DNA of 7,106 nucleotides from assembly GCA_005793645.1 (NCBI GenBank), contig SXRG01000042.1, positions 1-7,106 on the forward strand, written 5' to 3'. The stretch comes from Burkholderiales bacterium. GTDB taxonomy: Bacteria; Pseudomonadota; Gammaproteobacteria; Burkholderiales; Thiobacillaceae. Shown here one piece after another: positions 6,652-7,106 of the stretch (positions are counted from its first letter, which is position 1; each line of letters opens with the position of its first letter). The position numbers and the translations under genes were made by a program. Under the pieces are notes generated by a model. That model ran no database searches, was not told the origin of the DNA, and saw only the letters and a program-made list of their open reading frames with translations.

Positions 6652-7106
6652 ATGTTGCAAGCCTTGATCTTTGATGTGGATGGTACGCTGGCCGATACCG
6701 AGCGTGATGGTCATCGTCCGGCCTTTAATGCGGCCTTCCGTGAATTTGGCCTTGATTGGGATTGGGATGTAGCCTTGTACAGTGAGTTGTTGGCGGTGAC
6801 CGGTGGCAAGGAGCGGATCCGGTTCTATGTTGACAAGTTTAATAAACCCTATCAGCGCCCCGTCGATTTTGATGCCTTGGTGGTCGAATTGCACAAGGCC
6901 AAGACGCGGCATTACACGCAGATGATGGAGGCAGGGCGTATCCCGCTGCGCCCGGGTGTGGGGCGTCTGCTAGATGAGGCGCGTGCCGCTGGACTGCGCT
7001 TGGCGATTGCCACCACCACTACGCCCGCTAATGTCACAGCCCTGCTCAGAAATACCTTGGGCGAAGAGTGCCCGGGTTGGTTTGAGGTCATTGCCGCCGG
7101 TGACAT
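6652..7106 (+). CDS. CbbY/HAD-IA family sugar phosphatase, 3'-truncated
   Basis: The first 151 codons are present and the gene runs off the window end. The N-terminus MLQALIFDVDGTLADTE is HAD motif I, with the nucleophile Asp8 and the acid/base Asp10. The cap region contains GLDWDWDVALYSELLAVTGG then KERI (33-55), which I recall as typical of CbbY-type proteins. HAD motif II is in LAIATTTTPANV (117-128), and the window ends near AAGD before motifs III and IV. Rhodobacter CbbY dephosphorylates xylulose-1,5-bisphosphate, a Rubisco inhibitor, so a similar repair role in the Calvin cycle is likely if the host fixes CO2. Other HAD-IA enzymes such as beta-phosphoglucomutase or phosphoglycolate phosphatase are possible but fit the cap sequence less well. 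The ATG at 6652 gives the usual N-terminus; the upstream ribosome binding site is weak (GGCGGATGG, 6639-6647). No cbb operon gene is visible. Confidence 0.9.
   Translation, partial: MLQALIFDVDGTLADTERDGHRPAFNAAFREFGLDWDWDVALYSELLAVTGGKERIRFYVDKFNKPYQRPVDFDALVVELHKAKTRHYTQMMEAGRIPLRPGVGRLLDEARAAGLRLAIATTTTPANVTALLRNTLGEECPGWFEVIAAGD

Noticed and set aside
6649..6912. Minus-strand frame opposite the cbbY-like gene
   Set aside because: The plus strand encodes clear HAD motifs, so this is a shadow frame.
1..7106. CRISPR array, insertion sequence, integration site or tRNA
   Set aside because: I saw no regularly spaced repeats, transposase-like product, flanking inverted repeats or cloverleaf sequence; the window is almost fully accounted for by housekeeping genes.

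Overview
This is an ordinary core-genome segment of a Gram-negative proteobacterium. The gene order infB-rbfA-truB-rpsO-pnp, the sequence similarity I can recall to the E. coli proteins, and the lengths (RbfA 128, TruB 309, S15 89, PNPase 709 residues) point to a gammaproteobacterium of moderately high GC. A CbbY-type sugar phosphatase after pnp hints at a Calvin-cycle autotroph, for example a sulfur oxidiser or purple sulfur bacterium. That last step is inference, because no Rubisco gene lies in the window.

Layout: positions 2-2146 hold the 3' part of infB (initiation factor IF2, 5' end outside the window). rbfA (2165-2551) follows after 18 bp, and truB (2548-3477) overlaps it by 4 bp. A sigma70-type promoter overlaps the truB stop codon and probably drives rpsO (3531-3800). 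pnp (3889-6018) follows with no obvious terminator in between. A strong, nearly symmetric hairpin with A and T tracts (6036-6061) ends this operon and should also end the convergent gene on the minus strand (6100-6570, unknown function, TTG start). An AT-rich 81-bp intergenic region then carries back-to-back promoter elements and leads to the 5' part of a cbbY-like HAD phosphatase gene (6652 onward, cut by the window end).

The first five genes act together in translation and RNA metabolism. IF2 places initiator tRNA on the 30S subunit. RbfA matures the 16S rRNA 5' region. TruB makes pseudouridine 55 in tRNA. S15 nucleates 30S assembly. PNPase degrades RNA in the 3'-to-5' direction. The last two genes are a separate divergent pair.

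I found no mobile element, CRISPR array, tRNA or rRNA, and no convincing new system. The points most worth a second look are the Thr-Lys-Ser-Asp G4 motif in IF2, the unknown minus-strand protein paired with cbbY, and the GC-block leader in front of cbbY.
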